Shown here: piece after piece, positions 8,372 through 17,321 of the stretch
Layout of the letters: every line of letters begins with the position of its first letter
Position numbering within the stretch: the first letter of the stretch is position 1
NCBI GenBank assembly: GCA_900541335.1
Contig: UQJC01000002.1
Coordinates: 62,001 to 126,000, forward strand
DNA from: an uncultured Prevotella sp.
GTDB lineage: Bacteria; Bacteroidota; Bacteroidia; Bacteroidales; Bacteroidaceae
Reading direction: 5' to 3'
Length of the DNA stretch: 64,000 bases
Program-made: the position numbers and the translations under genes
Notes under the pieces: generated by a model
Seen by the model: only the letters and a program-made list of their open reading frames with translations
Database searches by the model: none
What the model was told of the DNA's origin: nothing

Positions 8372-9388
8372 TTAGAGCCAGCCCGCTTCCTTGTACCAGG
8401 CAACGGTTGCTTTTACGCCGCGCACGAGCGGCCACTTCGGTGTGTAGCCCAACTCCTTGCGGGCGGGTGTAATGTCACACTGCCAGTTGCGCTGACTCAT
8501 GATGCGGTATTTGTCTGGGTTTAAAGTGGGCACCGTACCCCTGCGCTCGGCTATCCATGCAGCCACCCGGCACACTTGACGGAGTACCCACAGCGGTGCC
8601 GTGATGTGCAACACACCGCGCACCCCCAATTCGAGTTGCAGCAGGTCGCTGAAGGCGCGGCTCGTATAGCTCTTGCCGTCTGTCAGGAAATAAGCGCGGC
8701 CCGTACGTCCGTGGCGAAGGGCAAGGAAAGCGGCCTCAACAAGGTCCTCCACGTAAATGAACGTCAACACCTGGGGTTTGAAACCCACGGCAAAGTCTAC
8801 GTGGCGCGAAATGCTCTTGGCCATCATGAAATAGTCGCGTTCGCGCGGACCGTAAACCCCCGTCGGACGCAGAATGATGTAATTCAAGTCAGGCACATCT
8901 GCCAAGGCACATTCGGCCTGAAGTTTTGACTTTCCGTAAGCCGTATCGGGCACTTTATGACTGTCCTCCGTGATGGGACGCATGTCCGATTCTCGGGATG
9001 GACCATAGACACTCAGCGAACTGATAAAGACAAAGCGGCCCTGCGGTTGCAAACAGCCCGTTTCGAGCAAGGTGTATGCCAAGCGTTCCGTACCGCGGGC
9101 ATTGACACGAAAGAAATCGTCACTGCGGCGGCATTTGGTTGCTCCCGCAGCGTGAATCACGTAGTGGAACACGCCCTGCTGTTCCCGATGAGCCTCCAGT
9201 TGTTCCGTCAGGCGGTCACTGTTGCCCAAGTCGAGCTCAATAAAGCGAATACGTTCGTCCTGCAAATACTGACGATTGGTCTGCGGACGGACGGCTGCCC
9301 AGACTTCCAGGTCTTCCTTGAGCGCACGCTCCACGAGGAAACTGCCAATAAAGCCGGACGCACCGGTAATGAGAATTTTCTTTTTCAT
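8372..9388 (-). CDS. NAD-dependent epimerase/dehydratase family protein
   Basis: 338 aa extended short-chain dehydrogenase/reductase. The Rossmann NAD-binding motif GASGFIGS lies at the very N-terminus (ILITGASGFIGS). The catalytic YxxxK is in TAYGKSKLQAE, preceded by a conserved Ser-rich strand (FISSLSVYG). HAAGATK follows the family pattern. These enzymes modify nucleotide sugars or related cyclic alcohols, and the substrate is not evident. The LTA-synthase-like gene lies upstream on the same strand and PAP2 downstream, so an envelope role is likely. Confidence 0.88.
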   Translation of the reverse strand: MKKKILITGASGFIGSFLVERALKEDLEVWAAVRPQTNRQYLQDERIRFIELDLGNSDRLTEQLEAHREQQGVFHYVIHAAGATKCRRSDDFFRVNARGTERLAYTLLETGCLQPQGRFVFISSLSVYGPSRESDMRPITEDSHKVPDTAYGKSKLQAECALADVPDLNYIILRPTGVYGPRERDYFMMAKSISRHVDFAVGFKPQVLTFIYVEDLVEAAFLALRHGRTGRAYFLTDGKSYTSRAFSDLLQLELGVRGVLHITAPLWVLRQVCRVAAWIAERRGTVPTLNPDKYRIMSQRNWQCDITPARKELGYTPKWPLVRGVKATVAWYKEAGWL

Positions 9389-9434
9389 AACGATGTATTC
9401 CTAAAGGTCGGCTGTCGGAATAAGCCAACTGGCA

Positions 9435-9468
9435 CACGGTCTCACCGCTCCGAGGGGGAGTGACCGTG
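9435..9468. other. Intergenic stem-loop
   Basis: CACGGTC / GACCGTG with near-complementary flanks, between the LTA-synthase-like gene and the epimerase (both minus strand). There is no T-run, so it is not a clear terminator. Confidence 0.4.
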
Positions 9469-9512
9469 CCGTCACCAGCCTGCAGTGGCTTTCGCGGCAG
9501 CACTTCCGCGCA

Positions 9513-11345
9513 TTACAGTTGGTCGTAACAGCTTTGAAGGAATGCCTTGGCAGCATTGACGCGGAAAGTTGACGGTCGCGGGCTCTCGCGGAAGGTGCTG
9601 ACGGGCTGTGTCAGCAAGTTCAAAACCGAGATACCCGTAGGATCCATATAATAGATGCCCTCGCTCCAAGTATGGACGGCAGAGGGACGAATGTACGAAC
9701 GGCTTAACACGTCCCGACTAAAGACAAAGTCGTCGTGTGGCAAGCCCAACTGCCCCAAAAGGGTGGCGGGCAAGTCTGTCTGGTTACAAATCAAGGGAAT
9801 GCGGCGTGCCTCGCGCACCGCACCACCCGTCCAAATCAAGGGGATGTGCGAACGGCGTTCATCCGCATCACTGATGCCCTCGGGATAATTGATGCCGTGG
9901 TCGGGAATCAACACGATGAGGGTATTTTTCCACTGTTCCGTCTGGCGGAACCGCTCAATAAACGTACCGATGCAGTCATCCAGGTAAGCCATGGCATTGG
10001 CCACCTTGTCGCCCTTGATGCGGTCATAAGGCACCTTCCACGGCTCGTGGCTCGCCAAGGTCAGGAAACCTAAGTGCCACGGACGGTTCGTCGGATAGCG
10101 GAGAATGCGGTGATAGAGGCTGTCGAAGGTAATGCGGTCGGTCACCCCCCAGTCGTGCGTGCGTCTTACTTCCAACGGGAAGGAGTTTTCGCTGTACGCA
10201 CGGTCATAACCCGTAGCCAGCAGGTAGCCCTTGGTGTTGGTAAAGTTGATGTCGCCCCCGTAAAGAAACTCCGTCGTGTAGCCTGCCTGTTTCAACGTGC
10301 GGGCGAGGGAGGGAAGCTGGGCACACTTGGATGCCAGTTTCATCACACTCACGTCGGGAAACGAAGGATAGCCGCTTAGGGTGCAAACGGTGCCGCGATC
10401 GGTGCGAAACGAGTTGGCATAACAACGACTGAAGACAACTCCCTCGGCAGCCAAGCGATTCAGGTGAGGCGTCACGTTGGGGTCGGCCAGCGAATCAATG
10501 GCGTGGACGAAAGTTCCGCCGCATCCTTCCATCAAGATGAGCAACACGTTGGGACGGCGGGTGTTAAGCAGGCTGTCAACCTGTTCTGAGCGGCTGTTGT
10601 AGTGAAGCATGCTCAATATGCGCTTCCGTTCGTCTTCCTCGAAGAAGTTATACTGGTCAGCGAAGTTGCGCACCTTGGTCGAAGAAGCCACCAAGCTAAA
10701 CACTGGGTTTACAGCCGCATGGTTGTGAAAGAGTTGGTCGGAATAATAAGCCGTTCCGACATTGACGGTACTCTTGCCTACCCCGCCTCGGATGCCTAGG
10801 AAGAGCAAACCGCCGATGACCACCCAACCCAGCGTCCAGGGCCAAGGACGGTCACTGCGTTCCAACGTGCGCGGCAATGCCTTGCGCAACAGGAAGAAGA
10901 GTGCGGCAAAAAGGAAGAGTACGGCGAGGCTCACGCCCAAGGCATAGAGCGGGGTCACACTCGAAAGTACGCCCTGGGGCGAGTCGAGGTAGTTCCACAC
11001 CGTGCTGTCCAACTTCGTACCCCAAAATCCATACAGACAGGTATCGGCTACCAGGATGATGGCTATCACCAACGCCAACAACGCGGCATAAATGCGGTTG
11101 AAAAGGGTCAATCGGGGCATTCGCACCCAAAGTCCTACGCCCAACACCAGCCACACGAGGGCTGAACCATAGCCCGACACGGACAAGTCGAGTGGCAAAC
11201 CGTGTAGCCACACGTCACAGAGATCAGCCAACGTAAAGTCTTTCCGCACACTGGCTTCCTGCATCCAAACGAAAACGGGCTTGGCCAAGAGGAATACGCA
11301 CAGGAGGGTGAGGTAAAAGCGCACAAGGGCGAGGAAATGTTTCAT
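9513..11345 (-). CDS. LTA synthase-family membrane sulfatase (phosphoglycerol transferase-like)
   Basis: 610 aa. The N-terminal ~170 residues hold about five transmembrane segments; the remainder is an extracytoplasmic alkaline-phosphatase/sulfatase fold. Visible metal/catalytic motifs are NVLLILMEGCGGTF, NSFRTDRGTVCTLSGYPSFP (Thr in FRTDRG is the expected nucleophile), FLYGGDINFTN and LIVLIPDHGINYP. Family members transfer phosphoglycerol or phosphoethanolamine to glycans or lipids. Bacteroidetes lack classical LTA, so this one probably decorates LPS or another surface glycan (inference). Length is standard. Confidence 0.87.
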   Translation of the reverse strand: MKHFLALVRFYLTLLCVFLLAKPVFVWMQEASVRKDFTLADLCDVWLHGLPLDLSVSGYGSALVWLVLGVGLWVRMPRLTLFNRIYAALLALVIAIILVADTCLYGFWGTKLDSTVWNYLDSPQGVLSSVTPLYALGVSLAVLFLFAALFFLLRKALPRTLERSDRPWPWTLGWVVIGGLLFLGIRGGVGKSTVNVGTAYYSDQLFHNHAAVNPVFSLVASSTKVRNFADQYNFFEEDERKRILSMLHYNSRSEQVDSLLNTRRPNVLLILMEGCGGTFVHAIDSLADPNVTPHLNRLAAEGVVFSRCYANSFRTDRGTVCTLSGYPSFPDVSVMKLASKCAQLPSLARTLKQAGYTTEFLYGGDINFTNTKGYLLATGYDRAYSENSFPLEVRRTHDWGVTDRITFDSLYHRILRYPTNRPWHLGFLTLASHEPWKVPYDRIKGDKVANAMAYLDDCIGTFIERFRQTEQWKNTLIVLIPDHGINYPEGISDADERRSHIPLIWTGGAVREARRIPLICNQTDLPATLLGQLGLPHDDFVFSRDVLSRSYIRPSAVHTWSEGIYYMDPTGISVLNLLTQPVSTFRESPRPSTFRVNAAKAFLQSCYDQL

Positions 11346-11369
11346 AAAGAAGAGATGTATTAAAGGGGT

Positions 11370-11487
11370 GTTCTATTCATTACAGTTTAGGGGTGAGGAG
11401 TTTAAAAGTTTATTCATCAAGCCAATGACTTTCAACAGAACCCCTTCAACCTTCGACTGATTAACTGATAATTGATAGAACCAGTCT
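11370..11487. repeat. Dispersed ~115-bp element, copy B
   Basis: Begins GTTCTATTCATTACAGTTTA and ends AATTGATAGAACCAGTCT, with core GTTTATTCATCAAGCCAATG. Its reverse complement aligns nearly end to end with copy F at 58219. It lies directly upstream of the LTA-synthase-like start codon. Confidence 0.8.
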
Positions 11488-11655
11488 AAAAAGAACGATG
11501 GGGAAATCGTCAGTAACCTTGAGAACGATGCTTGGGGGCGAAGCCTCTAGGTCAGTCGGAATCAGGAGCATCGCCATGCGCTCCGATCCACTTTCGTTCT
11601 CCCCTTGCGAGCCAGCTGCCGCCCGTTGCGGCATTCCGACCTTCTTTCCCCTTCA

Positions 11656-11709
11656 AAAGAACTCCGTTCCGACGACTTCAGCACAAGTGGGGAAGTTGGC
11701 GGAACGGAG
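11656..11709 (-). terminator. Stem-loop terminator after the ABC exporter gene
   Basis: CTCCGTTCCG / CGGAACGGAG (11662-11671 and 11700-11709) with an inner ACTTC/GAAGT stem. On the minus strand it is followed by TTCTTTTG, and it lies just past the ABC exporter stop codon. Confidence 0.6.
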
Positions 11710-11735
11710 CACACAGTCACCCAAGGGGCACTGCG

Positions 11736-13571
11736 TTACAGTTGCTGCATATCGTTGAGTCGTTTATAGTAACCGCCCTTCTGCAGAAGCTCGTCGTGTG
11801 TACCGCGTTCGACGATGCTGCCCTCATAGAGCACACAGATTTCGTCGGCATTGCGAATGGTCGAAAGCCGGTGAGCAATGGCAATGGTCGTACGGGTTTT
11901 CATCAAGTGTTCCAACGCTTCTTGAACCAGGCGTTCGCTCTCGGTATCGAGAGCTGAAGTAGCTTCGTCCAAGATGAGGATTGCGGGATTCTTCAAAATG
12001 GCGCGGGCAATGGAGATACGCTGACGCTGACCTCCGGACAGGCGGCAACCGCGGTCTCCCACCTTCGTGTCGTAGCCGTTTTCGCTCTCCATGATAAAGT
12101 CATGGGCGTTGGCAATCTTGGCGGCCTCGATAACCTCTTCCATCGTGGCACTTTCTACACCGAAGGTGATGTTGTTATAGAAGGAATCGTTGAACAGAAT
12201 GGCTTCCTGATTTACGTTACCGATAAGCGAACGCAGTTCCGAGAGTGCCAAACTCTTCACATTGACCCCGTCAATGGTGATTTCGCCTGCCGTCACGTCG
12301 TGGTAACGGGGCAACAGGTCTACGAGGGTCGACTTACCCGAACCGCTCTGTCCCACCAGGGCAATGGTCTGTCCGCGACGCACGGTAAGATTGACATCGC
12401 GCAACACCTGGGTCGTGCCGTTATACGAGAACGAAACGTGCTTGAACTCAATACGGTCGTTCAGTCCCGCAATCTGCTCTGGATGGTCCACCTCGGTGAT
12501 GGTATTGGGTGCAAGGAGTATCTTGTTGACACGTTCCATAGAGGCCATACCCTTCGGGATGTTATACGAAGCCTTCGAGAGGTCCTTGAGCGGCTGAATG
12601 ATGCTGTACAGGATGACCATATAGAAGATAAAGGTCGGTGCATCAATCGGTGAATGGGCTGAGAAGATGAGCGTACCGCCATACCACAGCACCAACACAA
12701 TCAACACCGTGCCCAGGAACTCACTCACGGGGTGGGCAGAAGCCTGGCGGGTGGCCACACGGGCCGAAGCACTCCGATATTCGTCCGTAGCGCGGTCAAA
12801 GCGGTCGGTCATCTTGCGTTCAGCCGTAAAAGCCTTGATAATGCGCATACCCCCGAGGGTTTCTTCGAGCTGAGACATGGTGTCGCTCCATTTCGTCTGC
12901 GCATCGAGACTCTTATGCTTGAGTTTGCGGCCGATGCGTCCCATCATCCACCCCATCAAGGGCAATACGACAATGGTGAAGACGGTCAACTGCCAGGAGA
13001 CGTAAATCAAGACACCAAAATAGCAAATCAAGAGAATGGGATTCTTGATCAACATCTCAAGCGAGCCGGTAATGGAGGTCTCAATCTCATTGACGTCACC
13101 ACTCATACGGGCGATGATGTCCCCTTTACGCTCATCGGAGAAGAAGGAAAGAGGAAGCGAAACAATCTTGTGGTACACACGGCGGCGAATGTCACGTACA
13201 ATGCCCGTACGAAGGGGAACCATGATGCCAACCGAGGCAAAATAGCATGCCGTCTTCAAGAACGTAGTGACAATCAGGAACAAACCTATCAGCAACAGGG
13301 CGGTGGCGGCTCCGTGCTGATCCATCAGCTCGGTGGTATACCAGTACATGTTGTTCACCGCGATGTCCTTCAAACTCATGCCCACAGCCGACCAGGGAAT
13401 GAACTCGTAACGGTTCTGATCGATGCCGAAAAGCATCTGGAGCATCGGGATGACGGAGATGAAGGAGAACACATTGAGCACAGCCGAAAGCAGGTTGAAG
13501 AACAACGATCCGACCAGGTAGAACCGATAGGGCTTTACGTACTGACGCATCACGCTGAAAAACTCTTTCAT
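11736..13571 (-). CDS. MsbA-like ABC exporter (fused permease and ATPase)
   Basis: 611 aa half-transporter. The N-terminal ~330 residues carry six transmembrane helices of the type I exporter fold. The C-terminal nucleotide-binding domain shows Walker A GQSGSGKST (about residue 405), signature LSGGQRQRIS (about 510), Walker B ILILDEATSALD (about 530) and the H-loop AHRLSTI. The family flips lipids or exports drugs; given neighbouring envelope genes a lipid A-core flippase role is plausible but unproven. The ATG at 13571 (MKEFFSVMRQYVKPYR) is preferred to one at 13673, whose extra residues are not family-like. A TACTTTTGC box lies ~200 bp upstream. Confidence 0.93.
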   Translation of the reverse strand: MKEFFSVMRQYVKPYRFYLVGSLFFNLLSAVLNVFSFISVIPMLQMLFGIDQNRYEFIPWSAVGMSLKDIAVNNMYWYTTELMDQHGAATALLLIGLFLIVTTFLKTACYFASVGIMVPLRTGIVRDIRRRVYHKIVSLPLSFFSDERKGDIIARMSGDVNEIETSITGSLEMLIKNPILLICYFGVLIYVSWQLTVFTIVVLPLMGWMMGRIGRKLKHKSLDAQTKWSDTMSQLEETLGGMRIIKAFTAERKMTDRFDRATDEYRSASARVATRQASAHPVSEFLGTVLIVLVLWYGGTLIFSAHSPIDAPTFIFYMVILYSIIQPLKDLSKASYNIPKGMASMERVNKILLAPNTITEVDHPEQIAGLNDRIEFKHVSFSYNGTTQVLRDVNLTVRRGQTIALVGQSGSGKSTLVDLLPRYHDVTAGEITIDGVNVKSLALSELRSLIGNVNQEAILFNDSFYNNITFGVESATMEEVIEAAKIANAHDFIMESENGYDTKVGDRGCRLSGGQRQRISIARAILKNPAILILDEATSALDTESERLVQEALEHLMKTRTTIAIAHRLSTIRNADEICVLYEGSIVERGTHDELLQKGGYYKRLNDMQQL

Positions 13572-13772
13572 TTGATAAGGGGAAATTTGCTGGATGGAAA
13601 ATAAACAAAGAAGAAGCAAAAAGCGAACGGGGAAAATGACCCTGGAAGTCCCCACCCTTGGGGATTTTCGCAAAGGGTCGCGCTACTCACGGAGTAAACA
13701 TTGGCCGAAGCCCAGCTTTCTTGTTACTTCGTCTCCGATGGTTTCTACCCGAAAAAATGACGATTTTGCGCG

Positions 13773-13781
13773 GCAAAAGTA
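13773..13781 (-). promoter_or_regulatory. Bacteroidetes -7 box (TACTTTTGC) for the ABC exporter
   Basis: TACTTTTGC on the minus strand, ~200 nt before the chosen start at 13571; no convincing -33 box. The remaining stretch 13800-14060 holds short GC-rich inverted motifs (CCCCGTAGGGG) but no gene that I can support. Confidence 0.5.
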
Positions 13782-14062
13782 CGAATAAATATTCAGAGAG
13801 GAAAGCAATCCCCGTAGGGGAGACTGCGAAATGAAAAACGGAGGAAAGACGAGGAGTACAACCAAAGCCCGAAGGGAGGAATGTCGTATGGGATTGGACA
13901 TCGCTAAGCATCGTAGGTGCGACATAACACAGGATAGGACGGTCGCCCTATCAATAACAGTCTACATCCCCATTCCCTTCCGCCGCTTCAAGACCGAATC
14001 AATGATCATAAACGAGGGAAGAAAAGCTCTGATATCCACTCAAAACGAACAAAAGCACAATC

Positions 14063-14088
14063 ATGTGTTACACATTCGTTATCTTTGC
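14063..14088 (+). promoter_or_regulatory. Toxin-antitoxin promoter with candidate operator palindrome
   Basis: The -7 box TATCTTTGC is at 14080-14088, 21 nt before the antitoxin ATG. Immediately upstream is the perfect palindrome ATGTGT-T-ACACAT (14063-14075), placed where a repressor would block polymerase. Autoregulation by a ribbon-helix-helix antitoxin is established for such pairs; that this palindrome is the operator is inference. Confidence 0.6.
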
Positions 14089-14109
14089 GGCAGAAATCAA
14101 TTTATCGAT

Positions 14110-14370
14110 ATGATGGATGTAGCAATTAAGAGACAGACCGCATTCAGACTAGACAGTGACCTGCTGGATGCTTTGAAGAAAGCTGCCAAGCGTGAGCATA
14201 GGAGCCTTAATAACTTCGTAGAGTGCATTCTAAGAGATGTTGTGTACAATATGGAGCCGAATGAGGAAACAAAAGCAGCCATTGAGGAAGCGCGTTCGGG
14301 TGCGAGTGCCGGAACACTGAATATGGATAGTTTTGAGTCATTCATGAAATCGTTAGACGAAATAGAATGA
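14110..14370 (+). CDS. Antitoxin of a YafQ-type toxin-antitoxin pair (RHH/DinJ-like)
   Basis: 86 aa. Residues ~6-50 (KRQTAFRLDSDLLDALKKAA then REHRSLNNFV) fit a ribbon-helix-helix DNA-binding domain; the acidic C-terminal half (EETKAAIEEARSG to SLDEIE) would wrap the toxin. The ATG at 14110, with another at 14113, follows the -7 box by 21 nt. The stop codon overlaps the toxin start by 4 bp (ATGA), a normal coupling in such operons. An in-frame ATG at 13831 was not used because it lies upstream of the promoter. Confidence 0.82.
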   Translation: MMDVAIKRQTAFRLDSDLLDALKKAAKREHRSLNNFVECILRDVVYNMEPNEETKAAIEEARSGASAGTLNMDSFESFMKSLDEIE

Positions 14371-14657
14371 AGACAATCCATTACAGCACGAAAGCCAAGA
14401 AGGATCTGAAGAAATATCGTAACAACATTCAGCTGATGAAAGCTTTATTCGATGTTCTGAATCGGTTGAAAAAAGGAGAAAGCATTCCAAAGGAGTACAA
14501 GCCGCATGAATTAATTGGTAATTACAAGGACTGCATGGAATGTCATGTTGGTAACGACTTTCTTCTAATTTGGATAGATGCCACATCGGATGTTGTGGAA
14601 GTCGTTAGACTCGGAAGCCATTCTGAGTTGTTCGGCAAAAAGAAGGGTGCGAGGTGA
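14367..14657 (+). CDS. YafQ-family mRNA interferase toxin
   Basis: 96 aa RelE-superfamily toxin predicted to cleave mRNA at the ribosome. All four catalytic positions of the YafQ family can be matched: His47 (KPHELIG), His60 (CMECHVG), Asp64 (GND) and His85 (RLGSHSELF). The typical LIGNYKDCMECH stretch precedes them. It is translationally coupled to the antitoxin by a 4-bp overlap. A strong stem-loop begins inside its last codons and runs into the 3' flank. The module appears intact, so both genes are probably functional. Confidence 0.9.
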   Translation: MKTIHYSTKAKKDLKKYRNNIQLMKALFDVLNRLKKGESIPKEYKPHELIGNYKDCMECHVGNDFLLIWIDATSDVVEVVRLGSHSELFGKKKGAR

Positions 14658-14696
14658 ACTACCGCTACATTTTTAGTTTAGCGATAGTTCACCTCG
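14650..14696 (+). terminator. Stem-loop terminator of the toxin-antitoxin operon
   Basis: CGAGGTGAACTA / TAGTTCACCTCG, with an inner CGCTA/TAGCG stem, then TTATTTATT. The 5' arm overlaps the toxin stop codon. Confidence 0.7.
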
Positions 14697-14816
14697 TTAT
14701 TTATTAAGAATCTGCACTAAAGTTATCAGCCACAATGCTTTGTGCCTTCACCACACAAATTCTCGTAATCACCTGTCTTGGTATGAAGTTGCATGCAGCG
14801 CGTTCGCGCCTTCCCT

Positions 14817-16487
14817 CTAGTACTTAAAGGTACTGCCACCCAAAAATTCGCGGAGCAACGAGGTGGGAGGAAGTCCGCGCGTAGAGATGGGGTGCAAGTA
14901 CGTGAGGAACTTACGCAGGCGATAGGCTTCGGAATACTCGGGAGCGTTCTCGGGAACCTGTTCGAGCAACGGGAGAGCCTGGTCACGCAGGGCGGCAAGC
15001 TCAAAGAGCAAAGCGGTATTGACCATTTCGTCGGCTTCTTCCTGGAAGGGGAAAATCCACCGCTCCTCTCCGCGTCTGACAGAGGGCCACTGACGGATGG
15101 TCTCCTGAGCCGAACGTGCACGGTACTTGTAATCACGCACAATGCGGCGCAACAGGCGGTTGTCGGTGGTCGGAATGTAGTTGTGATCGTCGAGTAGGAT
15201 GGTAGTGAGTGCCGAAGCGTAAATCTTAAACTTGTGGCAGTCGGGTACCCCTTCGGTCAGCCGTGGATTAAGGGCATGAATGCCTTCAAGCACCAGGATG
15301 TCGTGCGCTCCGAGCTTGAGCCGCTTGCCACTCTTCTCGCTGTGTCCCGTTTCGAAGTTAAAGCGGGGCGTTTCGACTTCTTCTCCGCGAATCAGGGCGT
15401 TGATTTGCTCCGTCATCAAGGGAATGTTCATCGCATCAATGTGTTCGAAATCGTATTCGCCGTTTTCGTCGCGCGGGGTGTCGGGCCGGTTGACAAAGTA
15501 ATCGTCGGTCGAAATGGGCACCGGACGCAGTCCGCACGCCATGAGTTGTACACTGAGTCGCTTCGAGAAGGTGGTTTTGCCGCTGGAGGACGGTCCGGCA
15601 ATGAGAATTACCTTGTAATCGGGGTGGGCAGCGATGCGGTCGGCCAAACGTGATATCTTTTTCTCCTGCAACGCCTCGCTCACGTTGATCAGCTCGTTGG
15701 TATGTCCCTTGGCACACACTTCGTTGAAGTCACCGATGGTCGTCACGCCCAATATTTCGTTCCAGCGGTGCTGTTCGCGAAAGACTTCAAACATTTTGGG
15801 CTGGTCAACCATGGGGCGCAACTGGTCGGGATTGTGGGGATCGGGAATGCGCAAGAGGAGGCCGTCGCCGTAACTGATGAGGTCGAAGAGATAGAGTTGG
15901 GAAGTCTGGATGAGCAACGAACCGTAGAAGTAATCGGCCGTGTCGCCCAGTGTATAATAAGTGGTATAGAGCGAACCGAGCCCTTCGAGCAAGCGTGCCT
16001 TGCTTTCGAGTCCGTCTTGGCGGAAACGACGAATGGCTTCCTCCGTGGGACAGGTAATGCGGTGAAAGGGAAGGTCTTCCTTCACGATTTCTTCCATACG
16101 ATTCTTCAACCGCGCCACGGTTTCGGCATTCACAGACTCCCCGTTGCCGAGTTCCAGCTGGCAATAATAACCGTTAGACACGGGAGTGTCGATGCGCAAG
16201 CGGGCAAAAGCTCCGTACACATCGCGCACGGCCTTGTAGAGTACAAAGAAGAGGGAACGCGTATAGGTGCGCAGCCCCGAAGGGTTGGTGATGTCGAGAA
16301 ACTCCACATCTTTATCATTGAAGAACATGAAGTGCAGTCCTTCTACCTTATTATTGACCTTCGCACTGGTGGCTCCGTGAGGCATCTGAAGGTCTAACAT
16401 CTCATAAACTTCTTCGAGGGTGAAACCGATGGGCACGCGGTGGCTACGACCGGTATTCTTGCAACGAATCGTGATATTCTTGCTCAT
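14817..16487 (-). CDS. Nucleoside (uridine-type) kinase with N-terminal TGS/ThrRS-like domains
   Basis: 556 aa. The N-terminus (SKNITIRCKNTGRSHRVPIG) is a TGS-like ubiquitin-fold domain, followed by a region resembling the second additional domain of threonyl-tRNA synthetase. The C-terminal ~270 residues are a P-loop kinase: Walker A GPSSSGKTTF near residue 300, then STDDYFVNR, FEHIDAMN and LVLEGIHALNP, as in uridine kinase/phosphoribulokinase. It probably phosphorylates a nucleoside for salvage. This three-part architecture is common in Bacteroidetes, but why translation-type domains are attached is not known. It is transcribed divergently from rpsO. Confidence 0.85.
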   Translation of the reverse strand: MSKNITIRCKNTGRSHRVPIGFTLEEVYEMLDLQMPHGATSAKVNNKVEGLHFMFFNDKDVEFLDITNPSGLRTYTRSLFFVLYKAVRDVYGAFARLRIDTPVSNGYYCQLELGNGESVNAETVARLKNRMEEIVKEDLPFHRITCPTEEAIRRFRQDGLESKARLLEGLGSLYTTYYTLGDTADYFYGSLLIQTSQLYLFDLISYGDGLLLRIPDPHNPDQLRPMVDQPKMFEVFREQHRWNEILGVTTIGDFNEVCAKGHTNELINVSEALQEKKISRLADRIAAHPDYKVILIAGPSSSGKTTFSKRLSVQLMACGLRPVPISTDDYFVNRPDTPRDENGEYDFEHIDAMNIPLMTEQINALIRGEEVETPRFNFETGHSEKSGKRLKLGAHDILVLEGIHALNPRLTEGVPDCHKFKIYASALTTILLDDHNYIPTTDNRLLRRIVRDYKYRARSAQETIRQWPSVRRGEERWIFPFQEEADEMVNTALLFELAALRDQALPLLEQVPENAPEYSEAYRLRKFLTYLHPISTRGLPPTSLLREFLGGSTFKY

Positions 16488-16550
16488 AGTAATTTCGTAT
16501 TAGCAGGCGAATAAGGATTTACTCGCGCAGGATTAGTTTTTTGACAGCGC

Positions 16551-16558
16551 CAAATATA
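16551..16558 (-). promoter_or_regulatory. Candidate -7 box (TATATTTG) for the nucleoside kinase
   Basis: TATATTTG on the minus strand, ~65 nt before the kinase start; TTG lies 16 nt upstream, so spacing is short. 16488-16885 otherwise contains only the divergent promoters. Confidence 0.4.
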
Positions 16559-16796
16559 CACATTCCACCGCACGCAAGGGGAGCATGGGGAAGAAAAGGC
16601 GAATAAAGAGGAACTTTACTAGCATTTTCGTCCCGCCTGACGAACGGAAGGGAAGTTTTGCCGTTGGCATCGGGAAGGGGAGATACCGCCGGACAAGGCT
16701 TTGTTGCGACACATCCGCTATGCAACCCGCCTCCACTGCCCCTGAGCGTAACGTACCTCGGACGAAAAGAAAAATGCGCAAAAGATTGATTATCAG

Positions 16797-16829
16797 TTTG
16801 GTCGGACAAAATAATGTTTGTACTTTTGC
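16797..16829 (+). promoter_or_regulatory. rpsO promoter (TTTG-N20-TACTTTTG)
   Basis: TTTG at 16797-16800 and TACTTTTGC at 16821-16829 are separated by 20 nt, an excellent match to the Bacteroidetes housekeeping consensus. About 57 nt separate it from the rpsO start, room for an S15-responsive leader. Confidence 0.8.
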
Positions 16830-16885
16830 AGCCGCTATCCTTACGGAAAGCACATTTAATCATTCTCTTATAATTCATTTCATCC

Positions 16886-17155
16886 ATGTACTTAGATTCA
16901 GCTAAGAAGCAAGAGATCTTTGGCAAGTACGGACAGTCTAATTCGGATACGGGTTCTGCAGAGAGCCAGGTAGCCTTGTTTTCTTACCGTATTGCCCACT
17001 TGACGGAGCACATGAAGGCAAACCGTAAAGATCATAACACTGAACGCTCACTCGTTAAATTGGTAGGTAAGCGCCGCGCGCTCCTCAACTACCTCAAGCG
17101 CAACGACATCGAGCGTTACCGTGCCATCGTGAAGGCTCTCGGCTTGCGTAAGTAA
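16886..17155 (+). CDS. rpsO: 30S ribosomal protein S15
   Basis: 89 aa, the standard length. The sequence matches S15 throughout: KQEIFGKYGQ, DTGSAESQVALFSYRI, LTEHMKANRKDHNTERSL and VGKRRALLNYLKRND, ending IVKALGLRK. It binds the central domain of 16S rRNA early in 30S assembly, and in many bacteria represses its own mRNA. It is a single-gene unit with its own strong promoter upstream and a good terminator 40 bp downstream. Confidence 0.98.
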   Translation: MYLDSAKKQEIFGKYGQSNSDTGSAESQVALFSYRIAHLTEHMKANRKDHNTERSLVKLVGKRRALLNYLKRNDIERYRAIVKALGLRK

Positions 17156-17194
17156 TCCCGACGCACTTCTGACAGGCACTTGCCTCAAAGAAAA

Positions 17195-17241
17195 CACTCC
17201 GCTGTTCTTTCCGAAAGGAAGGAACGGCGGAGTTTCTTTTT
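17195..17241 (+). terminator. rpsO intrinsic terminator
   Basis: ACTCCGCTGTTCTTTCC-gaaa-GGAAGGAACGGCGGAGT with a GAAA tetraloop, followed by TTCTTTTTG. Confidence 0.88.
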
Positions 17242-17321
17242 GTACATAGGAGATGAACAGCTACCCGTCATTATTCTCTGCCGAAAGAAGTTACTGCTGC
17301 TAGGAGGCGAAGGGGAAGTAC

